A DNA stretch of 64,000 nucleotides. Source: Streptomyces sp. DH24 (GTDB lineage: Bacteria; Actinomycetota; Actinomycetes; Streptomycetales; Streptomycetaceae). Made by a program: the position numbers and the translations under genes. A model generated the notes under the pieces. That model had not been told where the DNA came from. It saw only the letters and a list, made by a program, of their open reading frames with translations, and searched no databases. The stretch lies in assembly GCF_029813775.1 (NCBI RefSeq), contig NZ_JARVKW010000006.1, positions 124,001 to 188,000 on the forward strand, written 5' to 3'. Of this stretch, positions 1-9,071 are shown piece by piece. Each line of letters starts with the position of its first letter. Position 1 is the first letter of the stretch.

Positions 1-333
1 ACCCCTCCTCGCCAGTGGCCTCACCCGTGGACGGCGAGAGTAGGCACGCGGGGCCGGGCGGGGCGTGGGCCCGGGGGCCCAAAGGGAGGCCCAGCGTCAA
101 CGCGGCGCACAGGGCCCACACCCGGAACTCGCCCGTTTCGGCCGGCGAGATGCTCAGCCTGCCCCGATTTGACGCCTCTTGTGTGATGCCAGTTCCTCAT
201 CAGCTACACAAACGCTGTTCTCCGGTCACAGAGCCGTGGATACAGTGCTGAGGAAGTCACGCGGTGAAGTCACCAGGTGCATCCGAGTGGCACACCGGTG
301 GGCCGTCGGGCATGGGGAAACGGGGAGCTGCGC
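1..333. other. Non-coding left edge, upstream of the Tad locus
   Basis: No convincing gene is seen here. Short open frames have no ribosome binding site and no recognisable composition. The stretch from about 180 to 275 is less GC-rich than its surroundings and probably holds the promoter for the pilus operon that begins at 334, but I could not assign a -35/-10 pair with confidence. Confidence 0.4.
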
Positions 334-1224
334 GTGCCAACTGCCGTAGCCGTGACCAGCGCCGACATGGCGCTGCCGCCGCAGGACGACCGGACCGTGC
401 CCGCCGTCGTGCTGCACGACGTCGACCGGCGCCCGCTCGACCACGTGCTGTCCGACATCCAGGTCCTGCTCGACCAGTACGGGCACCTCGTCGTCGTGTA
501 CTCGGGGGCCGTGCCCCCCGCGGTGGAACGCCGGCTGCGCACCGTGCGCGCCCTGCTGGAGAGCGACCGGATAGCCCTGTTCCGCCCGGACCTGCCCCCG
601 CTCGGCGTCGCCGTACTGGCCCGCCAGTTGAGGCAGTTGGCATCCTGCGACATCAGTCCCGGTGTCCTCGCCTCCGCCGGGCGGCTGCTCACCCACTACG
701 TCCACGCCGGGGCGCTGCTGGGCTCCGTCGCCCGCCTCGACCGCATCCCCGTGAGCCTGAAGTCGCACGCCCGGTCCTGGGTGCCCGGCAGCCAGTTCGC
801 CGTGCTCGCCCACCCCGAGCCGCAGCTCGTCCGCCTGGGCCCCGACGCCGCCCTGCCGGGCCCGGAGTTCGGCACGTGGATGCTGGTCGGCAAGGGGCAG
901 CTGCAGTCCGACTGGGTCACGGGCACCCTCGCCAAGTCCTGGAACGCGCAGGGACTGCGAGAAACGGTCCTGCCCGCCGAGTCGGCCCGCTGGTGGGGCA
1001 CCGGCAGGCTGATCGAGTTCGCCGGATTCCTGCCCGACCTGTCGGTCCTCTACCAGCTCGTCACGTCGGTGCGGCGCGGCGTCTGCCACTGGTGCGGCAT
1101 CGACGTCATCGGCGACCGCTGCGTCTTCTGCTCCGCCACCCCGCCGGACCACGGCGGACCGCCGGACCCCCGCGACCACACCCGACCGGAGCACCGACTG
1201 GAGCACCGAACGCCCGCCGGCTGA
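334..1224 (+). CDS. Tad-locus leading protein of unknown function with C-terminal zinc ribbon
   Basis: A protein of about 296 residues that I cannot assign to a named function. The GTG at 334 is chosen because GGGGAG lies 6 bases upstream; a GTG at 277 is in frame but has a weaker site. Near the C-terminus two CxxC pairs (about C251/C254 and C263/C266) make a zinc-ribbon-like knuckle, followed by a Pro/His-rich tail. No signal peptide or membrane segment is visible, so it should be cytosolic. It sits 71 bp before cpaB on the same strand and probably starts the pilus transcription unit, which suggests a regulatory or assembly role; that is inference from position only. Confidence 0.7.
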   Translation: MPTAVAVTSADMALPPQDDRTVPAVVLHDVDRRPLDHVLSDIQVLLDQYGHLVVVYSGAVPPAVERRLRTVRALLESDRIALFRPDLPPLGVAVLARQLRQLASCDISPGVLASAGRLLTHYVHAGALLGSVARLDRIPVSLKSHARSWVPGSQFAVLAHPEPQLVRLGPDAALPGPEFGTWMLVGKGQLQSDWVTGTLAKSWNAQGLRETVLPAESARWWGTGRLIEFAGFLPDLSVLYQLVTSVRRGVCHWCGIDVIGDRCVFCSATPPDHGGPPDPRDHTRPEHRLEHRTPAG

Positions 1225-1295
1225 GGCCGCCCCGGCCCCGCTCGCCCCGACCGAAGTCCCCTCGACCGATATCCCCCAATGAGGTTGCACGGTTC

Positions 1296-2003
1296 ATGAA
1301 CTCCCGTCAGCGCCGCGGCGTGATACTCCTGCTCCTGTCGGTCGTCTGCGCCCTGGGCGCCTTCACCGGCGTGCTCTCCGTCATCAGTGACGTGAAGTCC
1401 AAGGTCGGGCCGGAGGTCACCGCCTACCGGCTCAAGGCCGACGTGGCGCCCTACACGACCCTCAGCACGGGCCAGTTCGAGAAGATCGAGATGCCCGAAC
1501 GGTGGCTGTCGGAGAACGCCGTCACCGACCTCTCCCAGATCCGGGGCAAGATCGCGGTGACCACGCTGCGGGAGGGCTCCCTGCTGCAGAGCGACATGAT
1601 CGTCGATCAGCCCGCCCTGCGCCCCGGGCAGCAGGAGGTCGCCATCATGGTCGACGCGGCGACCGGCGTCGCCGGCAAGATCACGCCCGGCTCCACGGTC
1701 AACGTGTACGCCACCTTCGAGGGCGAACGGGAGGGCGCCCCCTCCCAGTCCAAGATCATCGTGACGAACGCCAAGGTCCTCGACGTCGGCGAGATCACCG
1801 CCCTCGACCCCGAGGAGAGCGACCGCACCCAGGAGCCCACCGACGCCGTCCCGATCACCTTCGCGCTGTCCACGCTCGACGCCCAGCGCATCACCTACGC
1901 GGAGTCGTTCGCCCAGCGGGTCCGGCTCGCGCTGGTCGCGCCCGGCAGTGACACGACCGTCCCCGACCGGGAGCGGACGTACGAACTCGCGAAGGACAAG
2001 TGA
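1296..2003 (+). CDS. cpaB: CpaB/RcpC-like Flp pilus assembly protein (SAF domain)
   Basis: A 235-residue protein with one N-terminal membrane anchor (about residues 9-29) and then a SAF-type domain with the pattern 'LKADVAPYTTLSTGQFEKI', followed by a periplasmic-type beta-rich region containing 'LRPGQQEVAIMVDAATGVAG', typical of the RcpC/CpaB family. In Gram-negative Tad systems CpaB/RcpC is an accessory envelope component linked to the pilus channel; in a monoderm it must act at the membrane outer face. The ATG at 1296 has GAGG upstream. The next gene starts 10 bp after the stop, consistent with one operon. Confidence 0.9.
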   Translation: MNSRQRRGVILLLLSVVCALGAFTGVLSVISDVKSKVGPEVTAYRLKADVAPYTTLSTGQFEKIEMPERWLSENAVTDLSQIRGKIAVTTLREGSLLQSDMIVDQPALRPGQQEVAIMVDAATGVAGKITPGSTVNVYATFEGEREGAPSQSKIIVTNAKVLDVGEITALDPEESDRTQEPTDAVPITFALSTLDAQRITYAESFAQRVRLALVAPGSDTTVPDRERTYELAKDK

Positions 2004-2012
2004 GAGGCCCGC

Positions 2013-3266
2013 ATGCCCACGAGGATCCTCCCGGCAGTCGGCGACGCGGACGCGGTCCGGTCCATCACGACACTGCTCAGCCAGCTCCCGGACGCCGAGC
2101 CGGTGGCCCCGGTGGTGGACTCCACGCAGCTCGTCGACACCCTCGCGCGGCTCGCCGCCGAGTCCGTGGACGAACTGCCCGAGGTCGTGGTGGTGCACGA
2201 GCGGATCGGCCCCGTCCCCGCGCTGGAGCTGGTCCGCGAGGTCGCCCTGCGCTTCCCGGCCGTCGGCGTCATCCTCGTCACCTCGGACGCGAGCCCCGGC
2301 CTCTTCCAGGCCGCCATGGACTACGGGGCCCGGGGCCTGGTGGCCCTCCCGCTGAGCTACGAGGAACTCGCCAGCCGCGTCCAGGCCGTCGCCCAGTGGT
2401 CGGTGGGCGTACGCCGCCACCTCGGCACCGGCGGCGACGTGTTCACCGGCGTCGGCGGCACCGTCGTCACCGTCAGCGGCGCCAAGGGCGGCGTCGGCAC
2501 CACCCTCACGGCCGTGCAGCTCGCGCTCGCCGCGCAGACCTCCGGACGCGCCACCGCCCTGGTCGACATGGACCTCCAGACCGGCGACATCGCCTCCTAC
2601 CTGGACGTCCAGTTCCGCCGGTCCGTCGCCGACCTGGCCGCCATCACCGACATCTCCCCGCGCGTCCTCGCCGACGCCGTCTTCCGCCATGACTCCGGGC
2701 TCGCGCTGCTGCTCGCGCCCGGCGAGGGCGAACGCGGCGAGGACGTCACCGACCGCGCCGTCCGCCAGATCGTCAGCGCCCTGCGCTCCCGCTACGACGT
2801 CGTCGTCATCGACTGCGGCGCCCAGCTCGGCGGGGCCGGCGCCGCCGCCGTCGAGATGGCCGACACGGCGGTGCTGGTCGCCACGCCGGACGTGATCGCC
2901 GTACGGGGCGCCAAGCGCACGGTGCGGATGTGGGACCGGCTGCAGATCCGCAAGGCGGAGGAGACCACGATCGTCGTCAACCGCCACAGCCGGGTCACGG
3001 AGATCCAGCCGCCCCTGATCCAGAAGATCACCGGCACGCGGGTCGCCCGCACGTCGGTCCCCGCCAACTTCAAGGAACTCCAGGGCGCGGTCGACGCGGG
3101 CCGCCTGCACGAACTCGACAGCAAGAGCACGGTGAAGCAGGCACTGTGGGCTCTCGCGGGTGAACTCGGTCTGGTCAAGGCCCCCGAAGGCGCCCAGAAG
3201 GGCGGCAGGTCGCGGGGCGACCGGGGCGCGGTGAGCCTGCGGCGGCGCAGGGAGGCGGGCGGATGA
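2013..3266 (+). CDS. cpaE: TadZ/CpaE-like ATPase (receiver-like plus ParA/MinD-type domain)
   Basis: A 417-residue protein of the CpaE/TadZ family, which places the Tad machine at its cellular site. The N-terminal 130 residues resemble a degenerate response-regulator receiver. A MinD/ParA-type ATPase follows, with the deviant Walker A motif SGAKGGVGTT (lysine near residue 158) and a switch region 'DVVVIDCGAQLGG'. The C-terminus is short and basic. The ATG at 2013 lies 10 bp after the cpaB stop with GAGAGG in between. The last codons overlap the next gene by ATGA, implying translational coupling. Confidence 0.9.
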   Translation: MPTRILPAVGDADAVRSITTLLSQLPDAEPVAPVVDSTQLVDTLARLAAESVDELPEVVVVHERIGPVPALELVREVALRFPAVGVILVTSDASPGLFQAAMDYGARGLVALPLSYEELASRVQAVAQWSVGVRRHLGTGGDVFTGVGGTVVTVSGAKGGVGTTLTAVQLALAAQTSGRATALVDMDLQTGDIASYLDVQFRRSVADLAAITDISPRVLADAVFRHDSGLALLLAPGEGERGEDVTDRAVRQIVSALRSRYDVVVIDCGAQLGGAGAAAVEMADTAVLVATPDVIAVRGAKRTVRMWDRLQIRKAEETTIVVNRHSRVTEIQPPLIQKITGTRVARTSVPANFKELQGAVDAGRLHELDSKSTVKQALWALAGELGLVKAPEGAQKGGRSRGDRGAVSLRRRREAGG

Positions 3267-3655
3267 GACACGTGAGGCCACGGCACCTTCGGCGGGACAG
3301 CGGGCAGGTCACCATCGAGTTCCTCGGCATGACCCCGACGATCATCGTGACGCTGGTGGTGCTGTGGCAGGTGGTTCTCGTGGGGTACACCTTCACCCTC
3401 GCGGGGAACGCTGCCGACGAGGCGGTACGGGCGGGGACGGCGGCCGAGTACGACCGCCCGGGCAAGTGCTCGGCGGCCGGCCTGGACAAGCTGTCGAACG
3501 CGTGGAGGGACGGCGCCGACGTGAGCTGCACCACCGGCAACGGCTACGTGACCTCCGACGTCAGCCTCAAGGTGCCCGTCCTGTTCCCGGGCACGATCGA
3601 CTTCCCGTTCACCGTCAAGGGGCACGCGGGGGCCGTCGAGGAGGCGACACGGTGA
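3263..3655 (+). CDS. tadE: TadE-family minor pilin
   Basis: A 130-residue TadE-like pseudopilin. After a short basic leader comes 'GQVTIEFLGMTPTIIVTLVV', the prepilin-type segment with the conserved Glu+5-like residue and a single membrane helix; the rest is a small extracellular domain with two cysteines that could pair. TadE-like proteins are processed by the prepilin peptidase and help pilus assembly. Its ATG overlaps the end of cpaE (ATGA), and its stop overlaps the GTG of the next TadE-like gene, so the three are probably translated together. Confidence 0.88.
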   Translation: MRHVRPRHLRRDSGQVTIEFLGMTPTIIVTLVVLWQVVLVGYTFTLAGNAADEAVRAGTAAEYDRPGKCSAAGLDKLSNAWRDGADVSCTTGNGYVTSDVSLKVPVLFPGTIDFPFTVKGHAGAVEEATR

Positions 3656-4029
3656 TGACGGGGAGCACCGGACGGACGTATCAGCGGCGGGGCCGCGACC
3701 GGGGGCAAGTGGCCCTCGAATACCTCGGCTTCATCCCGATTCTGCTGATCGTCGCCCTGGCGGCCGTCCAGCTGGGCCTGATCTCCTACGCCGCGCAGCA
3801 GGCGGGGACGGCGGCGCGGGCCGGGGCGCGCAGTGCCTCGCTGGACGGGCCGTACGCGGCGGACTGCCGGGCGGCGGTCAGCGGCTGGCTGGCCGACGGC
3901 CTCGACTGCGCCCGCGCGCACCTCGGCGACGAGGTGACCGTGACCGCGACCGTCGACATCCCCTCCGTGGTCCCCGGCTGGGACTTCGACCCGGCGCGCA
4001 AGACCGCCACGATGCCGCTCGACCACTGA
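3652..4029 (+). CDS. Second TadE-like minor pilin
   Basis: A 125-residue paralogue of the preceding TadE gene. It has the same layout: basic leader, 'RGQVALEYLGFIPILLIVAL' prepilin-like helix, then an extracellular domain with two cysteines. The start is GTG 3652, immediately followed by ATG 3655; GAGGAGG at 3638-3644 serves either. The gene overlaps the tadE stop. Two adjacent TadE-like genes (TadE plus a TadF-like partner) are usual in Tad loci; this one is a candidate TadF equivalent, by position only. Confidence 0.85.
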   Translation: MMTGSTGRTYQRRGRDRGQVALEYLGFIPILLIVALAAVQLGLISYAAQQAGTAARAGARSASLDGPYAADCRAAVSGWLADGLDCARAHLGDEVTVTATVDIPSVVPGWDFDPARKTATMPLDH

Positions 4030-4054
4030 CCGAGCAACAAGGAGCACCGGAGCA

Positions 4055-5392
4055 ATGAGCCTGCGGGCACGCATCAACTCCCCCGAGGAGAACGGGAACC
4101 GGGGCGAGGACGGCCACATGGTCGCCTCCTACCGGGCCAAACTCCTGGAGGAGATCGACCTCGCGGAGATGAGCTCGCTCGCCGCCGCCGAGCGGCGGGC
4201 CCGCCTGGAGCGGGTGCTCGGGCACATCATCAGCCGCGAGGGCCCGGTGCTGTCCACGGTCGAGCGCTCCCAGCTGATCCGCCGGGTCGTCGACGAGGCA
4301 CTCGGCCTCGGCATCCTGGAACCCCTGCTGGAGGACGCCTCCATCACGGAGATCATGGTGAACGGCCCGGACGCCATCTTCGTGGAGCGCGGCGGCCGGG
4401 TCGAACAGCTCCCGCTGCGGTTCGCCTCCAACGACCAGCTGATGCAGACCATCGAACGGATCGTGTCCACGGTCAACCGCCGCGTGGACGAGTCCAACCC
4501 GATGGTCGACGCCCGCCTGCCGTCCGGCGAGCGCGTCAACGTGATCATCCCGCCGCTGTCCCTGACCGGCCCCACGCTCACCATCCGCCGCTTCCCGCGC
4601 TCCTTCACCCTCCAGGAGCTGATCGGCCTGGGCTCCGTGGACGAGCAGATGGTGTACCTGCTGGCCGGGCTGGTGCAGGCGAAGTTCAACATCATCGTGT
4701 CCGGCGCCACCGGCACCGGCAAGACCACCCTGCTGAACGCCCTGTCCGGCCTCATCCCCGAGACCGAACGCATCATCACCATCGAGGACTCCGCCGAACT
4801 CCAGCTCCAGCAGACCCACGTCATCCGCCTGGAGTCCCGCCCGCCCAACGTCGAGGGCAAGGGCCAGGTCACCATCCGCGACCTGGTCCGCAACTCCCTG
4901 CGCATGCGCCCCGACCGCATCGTCGTCGGCGAGGTCCGCGGCGGCGAGTCCCTGGACATGCTCCAGGCCATGTCCACCGGCCACGACGGCTCCCTGGCCA
5001 CCGTCCACGCCAACAGCGCCGAGGACGCGCTGATGCGGCTGCAGACCCTGGCCTCCATGTCGGACGTGGAGATCCCGTTCCCCGCCCTGCACGACCAGAT
5101 CAACAGCGCCGTCGACGTCATCGTGCAGCTCACCCGGTTCGCGGACGGCGCCCGCCGCGTCACCGAGATCGCCCTGTTGGAGAGCCACGGCAGCGAGCCG
5201 TACCGGCTGGTGACCGTCGCCCGCTTCAACGCGCGGCCGATGGCCGCCGACGGCCGCATCCACGGCGCGTTCGAGTACTGCCCGCTGCCGCGCCGCGCCG
5301 CCGACCGGCTCTACATGGCGAGCCAGCCCATACCCCAGGCCTTCGGTGTCGCCGAGTCGGCGGACCAGCTGGCCACCCGAGAAGCCAGGTAG
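4055..5392 (+). CDS. cpaF: TadA/CpaF secretion ATPase of the Flp pilus
   Basis: The hexameric type II/IV secretion ATPase that powers Flp pilus assembly, 445 residues. The Walker A motif SGATGTGKTTLLNAL lies near residues 216-230, then the Asp box 'IITIEDSAELQLQ', the Walker B-like 'MRPDRIVVGEVRGGE', and the His box 'STGHDGSLATVHANS'. The N-terminal all-alpha region and 'ITEIMVNGPDAIFVERGG' are typical of CpaF. The ATG at 4055 has AAGGAG 10 bases upstream. It follows the TadE pair by 25 bp and precedes tadB by 8 bp, so it lies in the same operon. Confidence 0.95.
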   Translation: MSLRARINSPEENGNRGEDGHMVASYRAKLLEEIDLAEMSSLAAAERRARLERVLGHIISREGPVLSTVERSQLIRRVVDEALGLGILEPLLEDASITEIMVNGPDAIFVERGGRVEQLPLRFASNDQLMQTIERIVSTVNRRVDESNPMVDARLPSGERVNVIIPPLSLTGPTLTIRRFPRSFTLQELIGLGSVDEQMVYLLAGLVQAKFNIIVSGATGTGKTTLLNALSGLIPETERIITIEDSAELQLQQTHVIRLESRPPNVEGKGQVTIRDLVRNSLRMRPDRIVVGEVRGGESLDMLQAMSTGHDGSLATVHANSAEDALMRLQTLASMSDVEIPFPALHDQINSAVDVIVQLTRFADGARRVTEIALLESHGSEPYRLVTVARFNARPMAADGRIHGAFEYCPLPRRAADRLYMASQPIPQAFGVAESADQLATREAR

Positions 5393-5400
5393 GTGCCGCC

Positions 5401-6345
5401 ATGGAACTGCAGACCCTCGTCACCCTCACCACCGGCGTCACCCTGCTGACCTGCGTCCTCGCCGTCACCGGCCTGCACTTCTACGCCCAGGGCAGGGCCC
5501 AGCGGCAGGCCCTGGTGGACCGTCTGTCGGCCTCGGGCCAGACCCCGGTGGCCGGCCGCCGCCGCAACTTCACCGGCCTGGACCGCCGGCTGCGCCGCAC
5601 CAAGGCGGGCAGGAACCTCGAACTGCGCCTGGCCGCGACCGGCCTCGACGTCACACCGGGCGAGTTCTTCGTCTGCATGCTCGCCACGGTCGCCGGCCTC
5701 TGGCTCGTCGGACAGGCGACCCTGGCCCCGTTCTTCGGCCCGCTCGCCGGCCTGCTGGGCATCTGGGTGGCCCTCCAGTTCCTCAACTGGCAACGCCAGA
5801 AACGCATCGAGCGGTTCATCAACCAGCTCCCGGAACTGGCCCGCATCCTGGCCAACGCCACCCAGGCCGGCCTCGCCCTGCGCACCGCCATCGGCATGGC
5901 GGCGGAGGAACTGGAGGCCCCGGCCGGCGAGGAACTCGGCAAGGTCGCGGCACAACTGGCGGTGGGCGCCTCCATGGACGACGCCCTCGGCGAGCTGGCC
6001 GAACGCCTCCCGTCCCGCGAACTCGTCGTCCTCGTCACCACCCTCGTCCTGTCCAACCGGGCGGGCGGCCAGGTGGTGAGCGCCCTGCGCAACCTCACGG
6101 AGACCCTGGAGGAACGCAAGGAGACCCGCCGCGAGGTCCGCACCCAGCTGTCCCAGGTCAACATGACGTCGTACGCCGTCCCGGTCCTGGGCGTCGGCTC
6201 CCTGTTCCTCATGAACGGCGTGAAGGACGGCGCCCTGGAACGCATGACCGGCTCCGGCTTCGGACAGGCCGCCGTGATCATCGCGTTCTCGCTGTACGCC
6301 GTCGGCTTCGTCCTCATCCGCCGCATGTCCCGCATCGACGTCTGA
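5401..6345 (+). CDS. tadB: TadB-like inner-membrane platform protein
   Basis: A 314-residue type II secretion system F-domain protein. An N-terminal membrane helix is followed by a cytoplasmic stretch, a hydrophobic pair (about residues 80-125), the T2SSF domain beginning 'RFINQLPELARILANATQAG', and a C-terminal membrane pair. TadB and TadC form the membrane platform on which the TadA ATPase acts. The ATG begins 8 bp after the cpaF stop and tadC follows 22 bp later. Confidence 0.92.
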   Translation: MELQTLVTLTTGVTLLTCVLAVTGLHFYAQGRAQRQALVDRLSASGQTPVAGRRRNFTGLDRRLRRTKAGRNLELRLAATGLDVTPGEFFVCMLATVAGLWLVGQATLAPFFGPLAGLLGIWVALQFLNWQRQKRIERFINQLPELARILANATQAGLALRTAIGMAAEELEAPAGEELGKVAAQLAVGASMDDALGELAERLPSRELVVLVTTLVLSNRAGGQVVSALRNLTETLEERKETRREVRTQLSQVNMTSYAVPVLGVGSLFLMNGVKDGALERMTGSGFGQAAVIIAFSLYAVGFVLIRRMSRIDV

Positions 6346-6367
6346 GCAGCAGAGGGGATATCGACTC

Positions 6368-7255
6368 ATGGCACTTGTGCTGGCCCTCCTGATGGCCCTC
6401 GGCGTCTGGGGCGTCTTCGCCGGCGTCCGCATGTACCGCGCGGAGGCCAAACTCCCCGCCGACCTGCTCCTCGCCCTGGAGGTGGGCGCCACCCGCACCG
6501 GCGCGGTGGACTCCCTCATCGACCGCCTCGGCATGCGCTACGCCCCCGCCGTCCTGCGGATGATGGGCCCGAAGCAGGTCGCCAAGTACCGCCGCAAGAT
6601 CGACCTGGCGGGCAACCCGGGCGGCCTGACCATCGACCGCTACGCGGCCCGCCGCGCGGTGTACGGGTTCCTGGGCGGCTTCGGCGGCCTGGTGTTCCTG
6701 ATGCGGGGCGACTTCTTCGTGGCTCTGCTGCTGCTGGCCTTCGGCGCGTTCTGGACGGAGGTCGGCATCTGGGCGGCGATCCGCATCCGCAAGGACGAGA
6801 TCGAACGGACCCTGCCCGACTTCCTGGACGTCCTCGCCGTCGTCGTGAGCGCCGGACTCGGCTTCCGCCAGGCCCTGGACCGCGTCGCCTCCAGGTACGA
6901 GGGCCCCTGGGCGGACGAACTGCGCATCACCCTGCGCCAGATGGACCTCGGCATGAGCCGCCGCCAGGCCTTCGCGGAACTGCGCCGCCGCAACGACTCC
7001 GAGCAGGTCGCCATGTTCGTCACCGCCCTCCAGCAGGGCGAGGAACTCGGCGCGCCCATCGTCGACACGCTCGTCGCCCTCGCCAAGGACATGCGCCGTA
7101 CGGACGCCCAGAACGCCCGCCGCAAGGCCGCCCGCGCGGTCCCCAAGGCCACGATGATGATCACGACGTTCATGGTCCCGGCGACGATGCTGCTGCTGGG
7201 CGCGGGCCTGATCCTGGGTTCGGGCACGGACTTCGGCACGATCACGGGGGAGTGA
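6368..7255 (+). CDS. tadC: TadC-like inner-membrane platform protein
   Basis: A 295-residue T2SSF-domain protein, the second platform subunit. It opens with a membrane helix, has a central hydrophobic pair, the motif 'LPDFLDVLAVVVSAGLGFRQ' typical of TadC, and ends with a membrane helix 'ATMLLLGAGLILGSG'. The stop overlaps the GTG start of the histidine kinase gene, so the sensor is probably translationally coupled to the pilus platform gene. Confidence 0.92.
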   Translation: MALVLALLMALGVWGVFAGVRMYRAEAKLPADLLLALEVGATRTGAVDSLIDRLGMRYAPAVLRMMGPKQVAKYRRKIDLAGNPGGLTIDRYAARRAVYGFLGGFGGLVFLMRGDFFVALLLLAFGAFWTEVGIWAAIRIRKDEIERTLPDFLDVLAVVVSAGLGFRQALDRVASRYEGPWADELRITLRQMDLGMSRRQAFAELRRRNDSEQVAMFVTALQQGEELGAPIVDTLVALAKDMRRTDAQNARRKAARAVPKATMMITTFMVPATMLLLGAGLILGSGTDFGTITGE

Positions 7256-9027
7256 CGAAGGTGGCGGAGGGCACGCAGGGCGACGCGGGCGCGGGCGACG
7301 TGACCGGCCTGCCCACCACCCGCACCCGGTTGCTGCGCCGCCGCCCGAGGACGCCGGAGATCACGACCCCGCCGACGGGCACGGTCCTGCCGGCCCACGC
7401 CCGCACGGGCGCCCCGGACGTCCCGGTCACCACGGCGACCCCGGCACTGCCACCGGGGTGGGCACCGGCGGAGGGCGCGCGGGCGGTCGCGTACGACGAC
7501 AGGGCGGCCGGCCCCGCACAGCCGGCACCCCGCAGCGAACGCCGCACGGGTGACGGCGCGGCCGGTACCCCCGTCGCGTCCGAAGCCACCGTCCCGTCAG
7601 AACCCCCCGTCCCGCCCGAAGCCCTCGTCCCGCCCGAAGCCCTCGTCGCGTCCGAAGCCACCGGCCCGTCCGAGGCCCGGACCGGAACGCCCCCCGCCGA
7701 TGTCATGACCGACGCTGCCACCGCCACTGCCACCGCCACCGACGCCGCCGACGACAAGACCGGCCGGCGGCGGACCGCGTCGCAGCCCCCGCGCCCCACC
7801 CTCGCCATCCAGGTCAACGCCCTGCAGGCCATGTGCCGCCACGTCTTCGGCTTCCGCCTGGCCATGATCGCCCTCGCCGCCCCCGCCGCCCTCCTCAACG
7901 CCAACCCGGGCCTCGGCACCCGCCTCGTGGGCATCGCCGTCGTCGTCACCTTCATGGCGTCCTACGTCCTCTTCAGGGACTGGGAACGCTTCGGCCCGCT
8001 CCTCCTGCGCCACCCCGTCCTGCTGGTCGTGGACACCCTCTTCGGCTTCCTGCTCCTGGTCTCGGCGGGCCCGGACACCACCCTCGCCTACGTCAGCGTC
8101 TGCACCCCGCTGCTCGCCGGCCTCGTCTACGGCTGGCGCGGCGCCGCGGCGTTCGCCTCGCTCCAGGTCCTGATCCTGCTGCTGGTCCACGCGACGCTGG
8201 AGAACCCGGACCCGGGCATCGCCGAGTCGTCGCTCCTGCCGGGCCTGTGCGTGATCGCCGGCGCCGTGGGCTCCAGCCTGCGCGGCCTGATGCTCCGCTT
8301 CGGCGAAGCCACCCAGGCCCTGACGACGGTCCAGGCCCGCCTGGCGGTCACGGAGGCGGTCAGCGCCGAACGCGCCCGTCTCGCCCGCGAGATGCACGAC
8401 TCGGTCGCCAAGACACTGCACGGCGTGGCCCTGGTGGCGGACGGCCTGGCCTGCTCGGCGGGCCGCGACCCCGTGAACCCGGCCCTGATCAGGCAACAGG
8501 CGGAACTGGTCGCCCGCTCGGCCCGCCGCGCCGCGGCGGAGTCCAGGGAACTCCTGTCGGACCTGCGCCGCGAGTCCGACCCCGACCAGGCGACGGACGT
8601 CTCGGCCGAACTGGCCGCCCGCACCACCGACTTCGCGGCCCGCACGGGCCTCCCGGCGACGTACCGCGCCGCCGCCGAGCACGCCGTACCCCCCGTCCCC
8701 CCGGCCGTGGCCCGCCAGCTCCTGACGATCGCCACGGAGGCCATGGAGAACGCCCACCGCCACGCCGCGCCCACCCACGTGGAGGTGAGCGCTGGCATCC
8801 ACGGCGACCTCCTCCGGATCAGCGTCTACGACGACGGCCGCGGCCTCCCGCCGGGCACCACCCTCGAACAACTCCGCCGGGCCGGTCACTTCGGCCTGGT
8901 GGGCATGGTGGAACGGGCGGCGTCGGTCGGCGCGCGGATCCGCATCGGCCGCGGCACACACCCCCGCGGCACCGAGGTCCGCCTGGAACTCCCCCTGGCG
9001 GCCCTGACCACCCGACCGGCCCCATGA
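7252..9027 (+). CDS. NarL-family sensor histidine kinase embedded in the Tad operon
   Basis: A 591-residue membrane histidine kinase. About 180 N-terminal residues are Ala/Pro/Thr-rich and low in complexity, with a short 6-residue tandem repeat (PPEALV/ASEA type). Several membrane helices follow (about 195-345), then the HisKA_3 dimerisation segment with the phospho-acceptor in 'RLAREMHDSVAKTLHGV' (His near residue 382) and a HATPase domain with N box 'TEAMENAHRHA' (Asn near 500) and 'VYDDGRGLPPG'. GTG 7252 overlaps the tadC stop; GTG 7261 is an alternative. The signal is unknown. The partner regulator follows directly, and the pair probably controls this pilus. Confidence 0.9.
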   Translation: MTKVAEGTQGDAGAGDVTGLPTTRTRLLRRRPRTPEITTPPTGTVLPAHARTGAPDVPVTTATPALPPGWAPAEGARAVAYDDRAAGPAQPAPRSERRTGDGAAGTPVASEATVPSEPPVPPEALVPPEALVASEATGPSEARTGTPPADVMTDAATATATATDAADDKTGRRRTASQPPRPTLAIQVNALQAMCRHVFGFRLAMIALAAPAALLNANPGLGTRLVGIAVVVTFMASYVLFRDWERFGPLLLRHPVLLVVDTLFGFLLLVSAGPDTTLAYVSVCTPLLAGLVYGWRGAAAFASLQVLILLLVHATLENPDPGIAESSLLPGLCVIAGAVGSSLRGLMLRFGEATQALTTVQARLAVTEAVSAERARLAREMHDSVAKTLHGVALVADGLACSAGRDPVNPALIRQQAELVARSARRAAAESRELLSDLRRESDPDQATDVSAELAARTTDFAARTGLPATYRAAAEHAVPPVPPAVARQLLTIATEAMENAHRHAAPTHVEVSAGIHGDLLRISVYDDGRGLPPGTTLEQLRRAGHFGLVGMVERAASVGARIRIGRGTHPRGTEVRLELPLAALTTRPAP

Positions 9028-9071
9028 ACCCAGCCCGCCGCTCCCCCCACCACACGAGAGGAGGCAGCCCC

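Noticed and set aside
1050..3281. A 743-codon open frame on the minus strand across the cpaB/cpaE genes, with a similar one of 461 codons at 3878-5263
   Set aside because: They are antisense frames created by high GC; no ribosome site, biased residues (Arg/Asp/Gly/Ala) and no domain.
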